Assembly: GCF_030866805.1 (NCBI RefSeq)
Contig: NZ_CP133019.1
Coordinates: forward strand, 2,418,001-2,482,000
Direction: 5' to 3'
Source of the DNA: Microbacterium terrisoli
GTDB lineage: Bacteria > Actinomycetota > Actinomycetes > Actinomycetales > Microbacteriaceae
Length of the DNA: 64,000 nt
A model generated the notes under the pieces. That model saw only the letters and a program-made list of their open reading frames with translations, was not told the origin of the DNA and made no database searches. The stretch's first letter is position 1. Each line of letters starts with the position of its first letter. The position numbers and the translations under genes were made by a program. Of this stretch, positions 34,025 to 41,583 are shown piece after piece.

Positions 34025-35107
34025 TCACCGTGCTGCGATCACGCGGTCTGCTTCGGCACGGGCCCAGCGTTCGGCCTCTGCCAGAGCCGGCAGCGTCAGC
34101 CCGTGGGGAGCCTCGTGCGCATCGACCACGCTGCGGATCGTCTCGACGATGCCGGGGAACGGCAGGCGAGAGTCGTGGAACGCGTCGACGGCCTGCTCAT
34201 TGGCCGCGTTGTACACCGCCGGGTAGGTGCCCCCGGCCTGCCCCACCCGCTTGGCCAGCGCCACGGCGGGAAAGGCGTCGCCGTCGAGCGGCTCGAAGGT
34301 CCACGCCGTCGCGGTGGTCCAGTCCAGGGGTCGCCCGACGCCGGCCACCCGGCGCGGCCACTCCAGCCCCAGCGAGATCGGCAGGCGCATGTCGGGGGGC
34401 GAAGCCTGGGCGATCGTGGACCCGTCGACGAACTCGACCATCGAGTGCACGATCGACTGCGGGTGAACGACGACGTCGATCCGGTCGTACGGCACGTCGA
34501 AGAGCAGGTGCGCCTCGATCACCTCGAGTCCCTTGTTCACGAGCGTGGCCGAATTCGTCGTGACCACGCGTCCCATCTTCCATGTGGGGTGCGCCAGCGC
34601 ATCCTCCGGCGTGACATCGTGCAAAGATCCGGCGTCTCTGCCGCGGAACGGCCCGCCCGAAGCCGTCAGGACGATCCTGCGCACCTCCCCCCGCTCCCCG
34701 GCCCGCAGCGCCTGCGCTATGGCCGAGTGCTCGGAGTCCACCGGGACGATCTGCCCCGGCGCAGCCGCCCGCGAGACGAGCTCGCCGCCGACGATCAGGG
34801 ACTCCTTATTGGCCAGGGCCAGCGTCCGGCCCGCTTCGAGCGCGGCCAGCGTCGGGCCCAGTCCCACCGAGCCGGTGATGCCGTTGAGCACGACATCGGC
34901 CTCGACATCGCGCACCAGCTGCTCGGCCTCGGTCGCACCCAGGGCGGTGTGCTCCACGCCGAACTCCGCAGCCTGAGCTGCCACCGCATCCCGATCGCGC
35001 CCGGCGGCCAGGCCCACGACCTCGAAGCGCCCGGGGTTGGCGCGGATCACGTCCAGCGCCTGAGTGCCGATCGAACCTGTGGACCCGAGGATCACGACGC
35101 GCCGCAT
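34025..35107 (-). CDS. dxr: 1-deoxy-D-xylulose-5-phosphate reductoisomerase
   Basis: Second MEP-pathway enzyme, NADPH-dependent. The 360-residue protein has the nucleotide-binding [13 protein letters not shown] at the N-terminus, [14 protein letters not shown], the metal/substrate segment [23 protein letters not shown], and [12 protein letters not shown]. Length is normal. TAGGCT 6 bases before ATG at 35107 marks leaderless expression, divergent from the glycosyltransferase gene. It normally precedes rseP and ispG in an operon; here it is about 6 kb away from rseP. Confidence 0.97.
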   Translation of the reverse strand: MRRVVILGSTGSIGTQALDVIRANPGRFEVVGLAAGRDRDAVAAQAAEFGVEHTALGATEAEQLVRDVEADVVLNGITGSVGLGPTLAALEAGRTLALANKESLIVGGELVSRAAAPGQIVPVDSEHSAIAQALRAGERGEVRRIVLTASGGPFRGRDAGSLHDVTPEDALAHPTWKMGRVVTTNSATLVNKGLEVIEAHLLFDVPYDRIDVVVHPQSIVHSMVEFVDGSTIAQASPPDMRLPISLGLEWPRRVAGVGRPLDWTTATAWTFEPLDGDAFPAVALAKRVGQAGGTYPAVYNAANEQAVDAFHDSRLPFPGIVETIRSVVDAHEAPHGLTLPALAEAERWARAEADRVIAAR

Positions 35108-35119
35108 GCCGTCAGCCTA
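35108..35119 (-). promoter_or_regulatory. Leaderless -10 box of dxr
   Basis: TAGGCT (complement of 35114-35119), GACGGC, then ATG at 35107. Confidence 0.6.
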
Positions 35120-35169
35120 GTCACCGCCCGTGTGACCGCGTCCGTTGCCTCGGGGTCGCCGACGGCGTC

Positions 35170-35182
35170 TACACTCGGCGAA
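35170..35182 (+). promoter_or_regulatory. Leaderless -10 box of the glycosyltransferase gene
   Basis: TACACT at 35170-35175, 7 bases, then ATG at 35183. It excludes the much longer upstream reading frame. Confidence 0.6.
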
Positions 35183-36841
35183 ATGACCTTGCGCGGGCAA
35201 CCCCTGGCGGTGAGCGTGATCGTTCCCGTCTTCAACCCCGGGCCTTTCCTGCGGCCGCTGCTGGATGCCCTCGACGACCAGGCACCTGTCGACGGTGGGT
35301 TCGATGCGATCTTCGTCGACGACGGAAGCTCCGACGGCACCGAACAGGCCCTGGAGCGGTGGTGTGCACGCCGCCCCTGGGCCCGGGTGATCCATCAGCC
35401 GAACTCGGGCTGGCCGAGCAGTCCGCGCAATGTCGGCATCGCGGCATCCGACGCCGAGTTCGTGCAGTTCGTCGACCAGGACGACCGCCTTACCCCGCAC
35501 GCCCTGTCCACGCTGGTGGACTTCGCGCGGGCGGCCGACTCGGATGTCGTGATCGGCCGCATGCGCGGCGAGGGACGCAAGGTGCCCGTCGCCCTGTTCG
35601 CCCGCACCGTCCGCGACGCGCGCGCGCCCGAGGTGCCACTGCCTTCCAGCATGTCTGCGCACGCGATGTTCCGTCGCGAGTTCTTGAACGCCAACGGGCT
35701 GCGCTTCGACGAGACCGCACGTCGGCTCGAGGATCACCTGTTCCTCTCCGTCGCCTACACCCGTGCGCGGCACGTCTCGGTGTTCGCCGATGCGCCGGTC
35801 TATGTGCACGTCGCACGCAGCGACGGTGCAGGGGCCGGCTTCACGGCGTACGACCCCGGTGCGTACTACCGGGACCTCTCGCGTGCGATCGCGATCGTCA
35901 CCGAGGCCCTTCCGGCGGGGGCCGAGCGCGACGCGTACCTCAACCGGTGGATGCGGATCGAGCTCGTCGGCCGCCTGCGCTCGGAGGCGGTGCGATGGAT
36001 GCCGCAGCCCCGCCGCGACGCGTTCTTCACCGCCGTTCGCGCGACGATCCAGAACGCGATGCCGTCCGACATGATCCAGCGCATCCCGGCGGCGTGGCGC
36101 TGGCCGACGGCACTGGCCCTGGTGGCCATGCCGGACGAGTTCCTGCACGCCGAAGACCGCATGACCCTGTCACGGGTGGCAGTGCTGAAGGACGTGCCCG
36201 GCTCGATCGCCCTCGCCGATGACGTGTCGCCGGACACACTGCGCCGTGCCGTGGCGCTTGTGGGCACCGACGAGCCGCTGCCGACGGGGCGCGCGGCATC
36301 GTCACCTCACGCCGCGCTGCTGCGCCGGCTGCGACAGGCGGCGGTCGCGCATGCCTCATCCGGCACAGGACGCACTCACGCGCAACTGGTGTCCTGGGGC
36401 CGCACTCCGATGCGGTTCTGGCGGCAGGCCGGCGCCGCCGCGGTGCCGGTGATCGCGGCTCTGGCGTTCCTGTGCTCGCTGGTCGCAGCGGCTCCGGCGA
36501 CGATCGCCCTGGTCATCGTCGCGGCGGTCATCACGACCGCGCTCGCCGTGCGCTCCACGGGCGGGACGGGCACGGCGGTGCGTCAGCTGCTGCTGCTGGC
36601 CGCGTGCGTCCCGGGTGCTGCGACCGCGGGCGCGTCGGTTCCGGCTGCCGGGGCCGTGCTCGCCACCGGTGCCGTGCTCGCCGGCGCCGGGTATGTCGCC
36701 GACGGCATCCTGCGCCGGCGCTGCCCGCGCGCTCACGCGGGCGCGCGAGCGTGGCGCCGCCCGGGTGCCATCGCGGTCACCGCGACCGTGGTGACCGCCG
36801 CGTGCGTCACCGCCGCGGTGTTCGCGACCCTCGCGCACTGA
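35183..36841 (+). CDS. Family 2 glycosyltransferase with C-terminal membrane domain
   Basis: A 552-residue protein. The GT-A domain (about 8-230) has VSVIVPVFNPG, the nucleotide-binding DDGSSDGTEQAL and the metal-binding QFVDQDDR (DxD-type), then a helical region to about 400. The last 130 residues hold three or four membrane helices of Ala/Val-rich sequence. Family 2 enzymes transfer sugars from UDP- or dTDP-sugars to wall, capsule or teichoic-acid polymers; the substrate cannot be told. The 14-base tandem repeat at 36834-36875 starts inside the last codons. No polysaccharide cluster surrounds it. Confidence 0.87.
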   Translation: MTLRGQPLAVSVIVPVFNPGPFLRPLLDALDDQAPVDGGFDAIFVDDGSSDGTEQALERWCARRPWARVIHQPNSGWPSSPRNVGIAASDAEFVQFVDQDDRLTPHALSTLVDFARAADSDVVIGRMRGEGRKVPVALFARTVRDARAPEVPLPSSMSAHAMFRREFLNANGLRFDETARRLEDHLFLSVAYTRARHVSVFADAPVYVHVARSDGAGAGFTAYDPGAYYRDLSRAIAIVTEALPAGAERDAYLNRWMRIELVGRLRSEAVRWMPQPRRDAFFTAVRATIQNAMPSDMIQRIPAAWRWPTALALVAMPDEFLHAEDRMTLSRVAVLKDVPGSIALADDVSPDTLRRAVALVGTDEPLPTGRAASSPHAALLRRLRQAAVAHASSGTGRTHAQLVSWGRTPMRFWRQAGAAAVPVIAALAFLCSLVAAAPATIALVIVAAVITTALAVRSTGGTGTAVRQLLLLAACVPGAATAGASVPAAGAVLATGAVLAGAGYVADGILRRRCPRAHAGARAWRRPGAIAVTATVVTAACVTAAVFATLAH

Positions 36842-36875
36842 GCACGTCGCACTGAGCACGTCGCACTGAGCGCGT
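36834..36875 (+). repeat. 14-base tandem repeat across the glycosyltransferase stop
   Basis: CGCACTGAGCACGT occurs three times in tandem (36834-36847, 36848-36861, 36862-36875), the third with one change. The stop codon lies in the first copy and is repeated in the others, so the duplication does not alter the protein. Confidence 0.8.
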
Positions 36876-36918
36876 CGGCCGCGTCAGCCGTCAGCGGGCT
36901 GGGCGCGCCGCCCCGGTG

Positions 36919-37863
36919 TCACTGCCCGTGCTGCACGCCGAGGATGTCGATGACGAAGACCAGGGTCTGGCCCTTGAGGTCCTTGTCGTTGACCTTGCCC
37001 GCACCGTAGGCGGCCGACGGCGGCAGCACGGCGAGGACCTGCGAGCCCACGGTCTCACCGATCACCGCATCGCTGAATCCCTGCACGACGCCCTGGCCGA
37101 CCTGGAACGGGAACGGCTGGCGGCCCCAGCTCTTGTCGAAGTTCTTGCCGGTGGTCCAGGAGACGCCCGAGTACTGCACGAGCACGGCATCGCCCTTGGC
37201 GATCTTCGTCCCGTCGCCCTTCTTCAGCGTCTCCTTCTCGAACGCGGTCGGGGCGTCGGTCTTGGGGATCGTGACGGTGGGCGCGCCGTCCGAGGCGAGC
37301 TTCACGGTCGGGAAGCCGTCCTTCGGGGTCTGAGCGGCGCCCCACGCGGCGTCGGGGATGATCTTGAGCACATCCACGACGTCGACGCTGGCCGGGCTCG
37401 TCTCGTCACCGGGGATCGTGGCCACGACGCGGGTGCCCACCGGGGCGCAGCCGAGCACCTTCCCGAGGATGCTGTCGGCTGAGACCGCCTGCGGCAGCAG
37501 GCCGCCCTCGTCCTGGCCGACCGAACCGTTCTTGGCGCCGGTCTTGGCGTTGAACTCGGTCAGGGCGAACTGCACCAGATCGCCGGTCTTCAGCTTCTCG
37601 CCTTTGCCCTCGGTGACCACGCTGCTCTGCAGGGCGGTCACCGCGAGCGGCTTGGTGAACTCGACCTTCGCCTCTTTTCCGACCGCGCCCGACACCTTCA
37701 CCGCATCGGAGGCGGTGCCGGAGGAGACCTGGGCGGTGCACAGGTCGGCGGCGGCCGATGTGGACGGCGACGGCGAGGCGGTGGGCGTGGACGCCGCGCA
37801 GCCGGCGAGCGACAGCGCCGCGAAGGCAGCGATGGACAGGGCAATGACGGGGCGGGTACGCAC
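36919..37863 (-). CDS. FKBP-type peptidyl-prolyl isomerase lipoprotein
   Basis: A 314-residue lipoprotein: signal peptide with lipobox LSLAGC (Cys22), a Ser/Thr/Pro-rich spacer, a first FKBP-like region (about 60-175, partly degenerate) and a canonical C-terminal FKBP domain (about 215-312: VLVQYSGVSWTTGKNFDKSW, VVQGFSDAVIGETVGSQVLAVLPPSAAYG). Extracytoplasmic folding helper; trehalose- or wall-related clients are unknown. The GTG at 37863 is chosen because GAGGAA lies 5 bases upstream and the signal peptide then begins correctly; the ATG at 37932 would add 23 non-signal residues. Confidence 0.9.
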   Translation of the reverse strand: MRTRPVIALSIAAFAALSLAGCAASTPTASPSPSTSAAADLCTAQVSSGTASDAVKVSGAVGKEAKVEFTKPLAVTALQSSVVTEGKGEKLKTGDLVQFALTEFNAKTGAKNGSVGQDEGGLLPQAVSADSILGKVLGCAPVGTRVVATIPGDETSPASVDVVDVLKIIPDAAWGAAQTPKDGFPTVKLASDGAPTVTIPKTDAPTAFEKETLKKGDGTKIAKGDAVLVQYSGVSWTTGKNFDKSWGRQPFPFQVGQGVVQGFSDAVIGETVGSQVLAVLPPSAAYGAGKVNDKDLKGQTLVFVIDILGVQHGQ

Positions 37864-37999
37864 AGAGTTCCTCAGTGTGTGAAGTCGGATGCCGCGAAGG
37901 CGCGGACTTCCCATCTTTGCGCACATTCTCATGTCCTACCTGAAAGAGTCGGGCACAGCGCCTGAGAACGGCATTCCGCCGACGGCATGGTTGCGGCAG

Positions 38000-38011
38000 T
38001 ACTCTCGTTGG
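38000..38011 (+). promoter_or_regulatory. Leaderless -10 box of plsC
   Basis: TACTCT at 38000-38005, CGTTGG, then GTG at 38012. It excludes the start at 37889, which would add 41 non-conserved residues. Confidence 0.6.
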
Positions 38012-38761
38012 GTGACAGATTCGGAACCGGCAGCCGCTGACGAGGCGCACAACACATCGGTGGGGTTCGCCTACCGAGCCGCCCGTTTTCTGCTGGTGCC
38101 CCTGGCGCGTGTCCTGTACCGGCCGCGCATCCTCGGCCGTGAGAACGTGCCGCGCACCGGCCCGGTGATCTTCGCGAGCAATCATCTGTCCTTCATCGAC
38201 TCGATCGCCATCCCGATCTCTGCGCCGCGCACTGTCCGCTTTCTCGCAAAGGCCACCTACTTCGACTCCTGGCTGTCGAAGACCCTGTTCACCGCCGTCG
38301 GGGCAAGCCCCGTCCGCCGAGGAGCGGGGCAGGCGGCCTTGGACGCGCTCGACCAGCAGAAGCATCTGCTCGAGGCAGGCGAGGCGATCGCCCTGTACCC
38401 CGAGGGCACGAGATCCTTGGACGGACGTCTCTACAAGGGTCGGACGGGCGTCGCCTTCCTCGCCCTGCAGACCGGCGCACCCGTCATCCCGGTGGGCCTG
38501 ATCGGCACGGATGTCATCATGCCGGTCGGAGCGAAGTTTCCGCGACTGCGCCCACGCGCGACGGTGACCTTCGGCAAGCCCATCGATGTGAGCCCCCACG
38601 GACCGGCCACCTCGGGGCGGGCCCGGCGGCTCGCCACCGACGAGATCATGGCGGCGATCCACGAGCTCAGCGGGCAGGAGCTCGCCAACGCCTACAACGA
38701 GGTGCCCGCACAGACGCCGATCGAACGGATCAAGCGGGCTCTGCCCCACGAGCGGCTCTGA
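38012..38761 (+). CDS. plsC: 1-acyl-glycerol-3-phosphate acyltransferase
   Basis: Adds the second acyl chain to lysophosphatidic acid, giving phosphatidic acid at the inner membrane face. The 249-residue protein has the acyltransferase motifs in order: NHLSFID (NHxxxxD, about 60), GASPVRRG, YPEGTRSLDG (about 130) and PVIPVGLIG. A hydrophobic helix precedes the first motif. The leaderless box sets GTG at 38012. Its 3' end overlaps the convergent osmC gene by 32 bases. Confidence 0.92.
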   Translation: MTDSEPAAADEAHNTSVGFAYRAARFLLVPLARVLYRPRILGRENVPRTGPVIFASNHLSFIDSIAIPISAPRTVRFLAKATYFDSWLSKTLFTAVGASPVRRGAGQAALDALDQQKHLLEAGEAIALYPEGTRSLDGRLYKGRTGVAFLALQTGAPVIPVGLIGTDVIMPVGAKFPRLRPRATVTFGKPIDVSPHGPATSGRARRLATDEIMAAIHELSGQELANAYNEVPAQTPIERIKRALPHERL

Positions 38762-39224
38762 CGGCCACCTCGGGCTCGACCCGCACCGGGAAGTTCACCG
38801 AATTGGCGATGAAGCACCATTCGTGGGCCTGACGGTGCGCGGCGGTGGCGGCATCCACCATGGCCGCCTCGGCCACGGTCACGTGCGGACGCAGCACCAC
38901 TTCGGTGAACGCCCCGCCACCGCGGCCGTCCTCGGCCATGACGCCGGTCGCCTCGTCGTCGTACCCGGTGACCACCACACCCGCCTTCACCGCCGCGTGC
39001 AGATACGACAGCAGGTGGCACTCGGACAGCGCCGCCACGAGCATGTCTTCAGGGTTCCAGCGCGAGCGGTCACCGTGGAAGGTGCGGTCGGCCGAAGCCA
39101 GCAGATCGGGTCGGCCTTCGGCGCTGATGGTGACGCTGCGGTCGTAGTCGCGGTAGCCGCTGGTGCCGGTCCCCCGGTCTCCGGTCCACACCGTCCGCAG
39201 CCGATACGTGTGTTCTGCGCTCAT
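38730..39224 (-). CDS. OsmC/Ohr-family peroxiredoxin-like protein
   Basis: A 164-residue hydroperoxide-reducing protein type. The two reactive cysteines are in place: SECHLLSYLH (about residue 69) and HEWCFIANSV (about 136). The N-terminal half has the family YxDYDR and AEGRPDL segments. It may detoxify organic peroxides or have a chaperone-like role; OsmC against Ohr cannot be settled by eye. ATG at 39224 is preceded by CACACT and 6 bases, a weak version of the leaderless box. It overlaps plsC tail to tail by 32 bases. Confidence 0.87.
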   Translation of the reverse strand: MSAEHTYRLRTVWTGDRGTGTSGYRDYDRSVTISAEGRPDLLASADRTFHGDRSRWNPEDMLVAALSECHLLSYLHAAVKAGVVVTGYDDEATGVMAEDGRGGGAFTEVVLRPHVTVAEAAMVDAATAAHRQAHEWCFIANSVNFPVRVEPEVAVRAARGAEPA

Positions 39225-39263
39225 GATCCCAGTGTGGCACCGGCGCTGCGCCGACCCACGCAC

Positions 39264-39302
39264 CACTCACCGCCGCGCAGGGGCGAAGCGCGGCGGTGAG
39301 TG
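39264..39302. terminator. Terminator downstream of the glycerol facilitator gene
   Basis: Perfect 15-base stem (39264-39278 with 39288-39302) around a 9-base loop, 28 bases past the facilitator stop on the minus strand. No T-run but very stable. Confidence 0.75.
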
Positions 39303-39330
39303 CACGGGCGTGCGATAGTGCGGCTCGGGG

Positions 39331-40278
39331 TCAGGCCTCGGCCTTCTCGGCCTCGCCCTCGCCTGCGATCTCGGCAGCGACCTCCCGCGAGTGGAGCACG
39401 TCGCCGATGAACAGGTCGTAGATGATCACACCGATGACACCACCGATGAGAGGTCCGATGATCGGCACCCAGAAGTACCAACTGAACGAACCGTCCACGG
39501 TGCCTGGCATCGCGACCTGCCCCCACCCGGCCAACCACGCGAACAGGCGCGGTCCGAGGTCACGTGCAGGGTTGATCGCATATCCGGCGTTGGCGCCGAA
39601 GGAGATGCCGATCGCCGCGATCAGAAGGCCGACCATCAGCGGCGCGAAGTGCTTCACGAACCCACCCATGTTGCGCTGGTCGACGATCGCGGCGATGAGC
39701 ATCACCAGGAACATCGTGCCCACGACCTGGTCGAGGAAGGGGCCCCAGTTGTTGCCGCCGAAGTACGGCGCCGGGAACGTCGCGAAGATCGAGAACGTGG
39801 CCAGGCCCCCCGCGGCATCCCGCGCGGTCTTGGACGCCTTGTTGAACGCGTCGATGGCTTCGAAGTACACGGCGTACACGAGGGCGGCGCCCACGAACGC
39901 GCCCGCCAGCTGCGCCCCCCAGTACGGCAGCACCTTCTTCCACGGGAACTTGCGACGCACCGCGAAGGCGAGCGTCACAGCCGGGTTCAGGTGCGCACCG
40001 CTGATTCCACCGGCGATGTAAATGGCGAAGGCGACCGCGAACGCCCAGCCCCATGCGATCAGTAGCCAGTCGCCGGCGGCCAGGAAGATCGTCGTCGGCG
40101 TCTGTGCACGACCCGATCCCGGGAGTGCGGCCACCGCCATGGCGACCACGCCATCGCCGAAGGCGATGATGATCAGGGTGCCCAGGAACTCGGCGAGGAC
40201 TTCTCCCCACGTCCCTCCCAAGCGCTTCAACGGTGCTCCGTGGCGCAATGCGCCTCGCAGCGGGGTGATGAGGCTCAC
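39331..40278 (-). CDS. glpF: Glycerol facilitator (MIP/aquaporin family)
   Basis: A 315-residue channel with six membrane helices and two half-helices carrying HLNPAVT and INPARDLGPR. The Asp after the second NPAR is the mark of glycerol facilitators rather than water-only aquaporins. The N-terminus is longer and basic, and the C-terminus ends in an acidic EGEAEKAEA tail. GTG at 40278 follows AAGGAG. It is next to a SorC regulator and the glpD-glpK genes, so glycerol uptake is the likely role. A possible promoter lies at 40371-40399. Confidence 0.93.
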   Translation of the reverse strand: MSLITPLRGALRHGAPLKRLGGTWGEVLAEFLGTLIIIAFGDGVVAMAVAALPGSGRAQTPTTIFLAAGDWLLIAWGWAFAVAFAIYIAGGISGAHLNPAVTLAFAVRRKFPWKKVLPYWGAQLAGAFVGAALVYAVYFEAIDAFNKASKTARDAAGGLATFSIFATFPAPYFGGNNWGPFLDQVVGTMFLVMLIAAIVDQRNMGGFVKHFAPLMVGLLIAAIGISFGANAGYAINPARDLGPRLFAWLAGWGQVAMPGTVDGSFSWYFWVPIIGPLIGGVIGVIIYDLFIGDVLHSREVAAEIAGEGEAEKAEA

Positions 40279-40370
40279 GATGATCTCCTTTGATGTCTTG
40301 CCGTCCCCATACGTTTACGGCGAAGCTCGCCGCACCCGTTCGCGACACCGCAACCGGCACCGCAATCCCC

Positions 40371-40399
40371 ATATCAGCGCTTCACAGAAAGTGGGTCAA
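40371..40399 (-). promoter_or_regulatory. Candidate glpF promoter
   Basis: On the minus strand TTGACC (40394-40399), 17 bases, TGATAT (40371-40376). It predicts a leader of about 86 bases. The rest of the 199-base gap to the SorC gene shows no clear operator palindrome. Confidence 0.4.
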
Positions 40400-40477
40400 T
40401 GGGAATGAGAAAACGTGCAGGGTCTGGTTGCCGTCCAGACCGTCGCCCGCACACGTCGCACGTCCGCCCGGCACGGG

Positions 40478-41440
40478 TCAGGCGCCCCGGATCAACGCGT
40501 GCGCCGTACCTTCGTCGATGACGAGATCGGTGATCAGGCCGGCCGCCAGTGCGCCGTGCAGACTCGACAGGCGAGACAGTCCCGCCACGATCCCGATCCG
40601 ACGCGGCACGCGGCGCAGCATGGCGAAATCGGGGCCGGTCGCGCGGGCATTGATGGGGATGTCGCGATACGTCCCGTCCTCGCGGTAGAAGATCGTCGCG
40701 ACATCTCCCACGGCGCCCTCCGCACTCAGCGAGGCATGATCGGCCCGAGTGAGGTAGCCGCCCACGTAGACGTGACCGGGGACGACGGCGGCGGGCGAGC
40801 CGATGCCGAAGACCGCGACATCCATGCGTCGTTGGATGTTCAGGATCCGCTGCGTGCTGTGCTCCTTCCACATCGCCGACTTCGTCGCCGCCTCGTCGAA
40901 GAACGCGGGCACGGGGAACTGCTGGCTCACTCCGCCGAACGCATCGGCGAATCTGCGCAGGATCTCGCTGGCGTACACGATGCCGGTCGTGTGGTCGTTG
41001 CCGGCGCCGTTCATCTGCACGAAGACGACGTCGTGCAGCCGGTGCGGCACCAGGTGCCTGCTGACCGCGGTCAGCGTGGACCCCCATGCGATGCCGACGG
41101 TCATGCCCGAATCGATGAAGTCGTTCAGCAGTCGTGCCGCAGACATGCACACGCGCTCAAGACGATCGACATCGCTGGTCTGGTCCGTGAGCGGGATGAT
41201 GTGCGCAGTGATGCCGTACCGGTCCTGGATCTGCTGCTGCACGTGGCTGGATGTGTCCAGCGGCGAGTGGATCGTGATCTCCACCAGCCCCGTCTCACGC
41301 GCGTACGACAGCAGTCGCGACACCGTCGAGCGCGACGTGTGCATCTCGCGCGCGATGGTGTCCATCGTCAGGTCCTGCACGAAATAGAAGTGGACGGCGC
41401 GCAACGCGTCTCGGACCTTCTTGGGCAGGTTTTCTCCCAT
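40478..41440 (-). CDS. SorC-family regulator of the glycerol genes
   Basis: A 320-residue regulator with an N-terminal HTH (DLTMDTIAREMHTSRSTVSRLLSYARETG, about 22-50) and a C-terminal sugar-phosphate-binding domain (SGMTVGIAWGSTLTAV, GIGSPAAVVPG, GIVAGLSRLSSLHGALAAGLITDL). SorC proteins sense phosphorylated sugars or polyols. It sits between glpF and the divergent glpD, so glycerol-3-phosphate or dihydroxyacetone phosphate is a reasonable effector. The palindrome at 41486-41508 is a candidate operator. ATG at 41440; the longer start is not supported. Role inferred from position. Confidence 0.88.
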   Translation of the reverse strand: MGENLPKKVRDALRAVHFYFVQDLTMDTIAREMHTSRSTVSRLLSYARETGLVEITIHSPLDTSSHVQQQIQDRYGITAHIIPLTDQTSDVDRLERVCMSAARLLNDFIDSGMTVGIAWGSTLTAVSRHLVPHRLHDVVFVQMNGAGNDHTTGIVYASEILRRFADAFGGVSQQFPVPAFFDEAATKSAMWKEHSTQRILNIQRRMDVAVFGIGSPAAVVPGHVYVGGYLTRADHASLSAEGAVGDVATIFYREDGTYRDIPINARATGPDFAMLRRVPRRIGIVAGLSRLSSLHGALAAGLITDLVIDEGTAHALIRGA

Positions 41441-41477
41441 GACGTCGAAGTCCTTCCTGCACGTCCGTGCAGACCGC

Positions 41478-41507
41478 TTGACGATTATTTTCCGATGTTC
41501 GCACAAT
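41478..41507 (+). promoter_or_regulatory. Candidate glpD promoter
   Basis: TTGACG at 41478-41483 and CACAAT at 41502-41507 with an 18-base spacer. The segment is markedly AT-rich for this genome, which helps mark it. Confidence 0.55.
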
Positions 41508-41508
41508 A
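41486..41508. promoter_or_regulatory. Candidate SorC operator over the glpD promoter
   Basis: Imperfect palindrome with arms TATTTTCCG and CGCACAATA (7 of 9 positions complementary) and 5-base centre, lying across the spacer and -10 of the glpD promoter. Binding there would block polymerase. Confidence 0.5.
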
Positions 41509-41583
41509 GCTCTGAACGCGCGGCGCAGGAAGCAGGCTTTCGAGCACGTGCGCACACGCGACGAGTGAACAGCGAGCGGAGCG

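Noticed and set aside
35117..36148. 343-codon frame antisense to the glycosyltransferase
   Set aside because: No domain or start signal; the glycosyltransferase DDGSSDGT and DQDDR motifs lie on the other strand.
37889..38011. ATG at 37889 as the plsC start
   Set aside because: It adds 41 residues lacking family similarity and runs through the TACTCT promoter of the leaderless GTG start.
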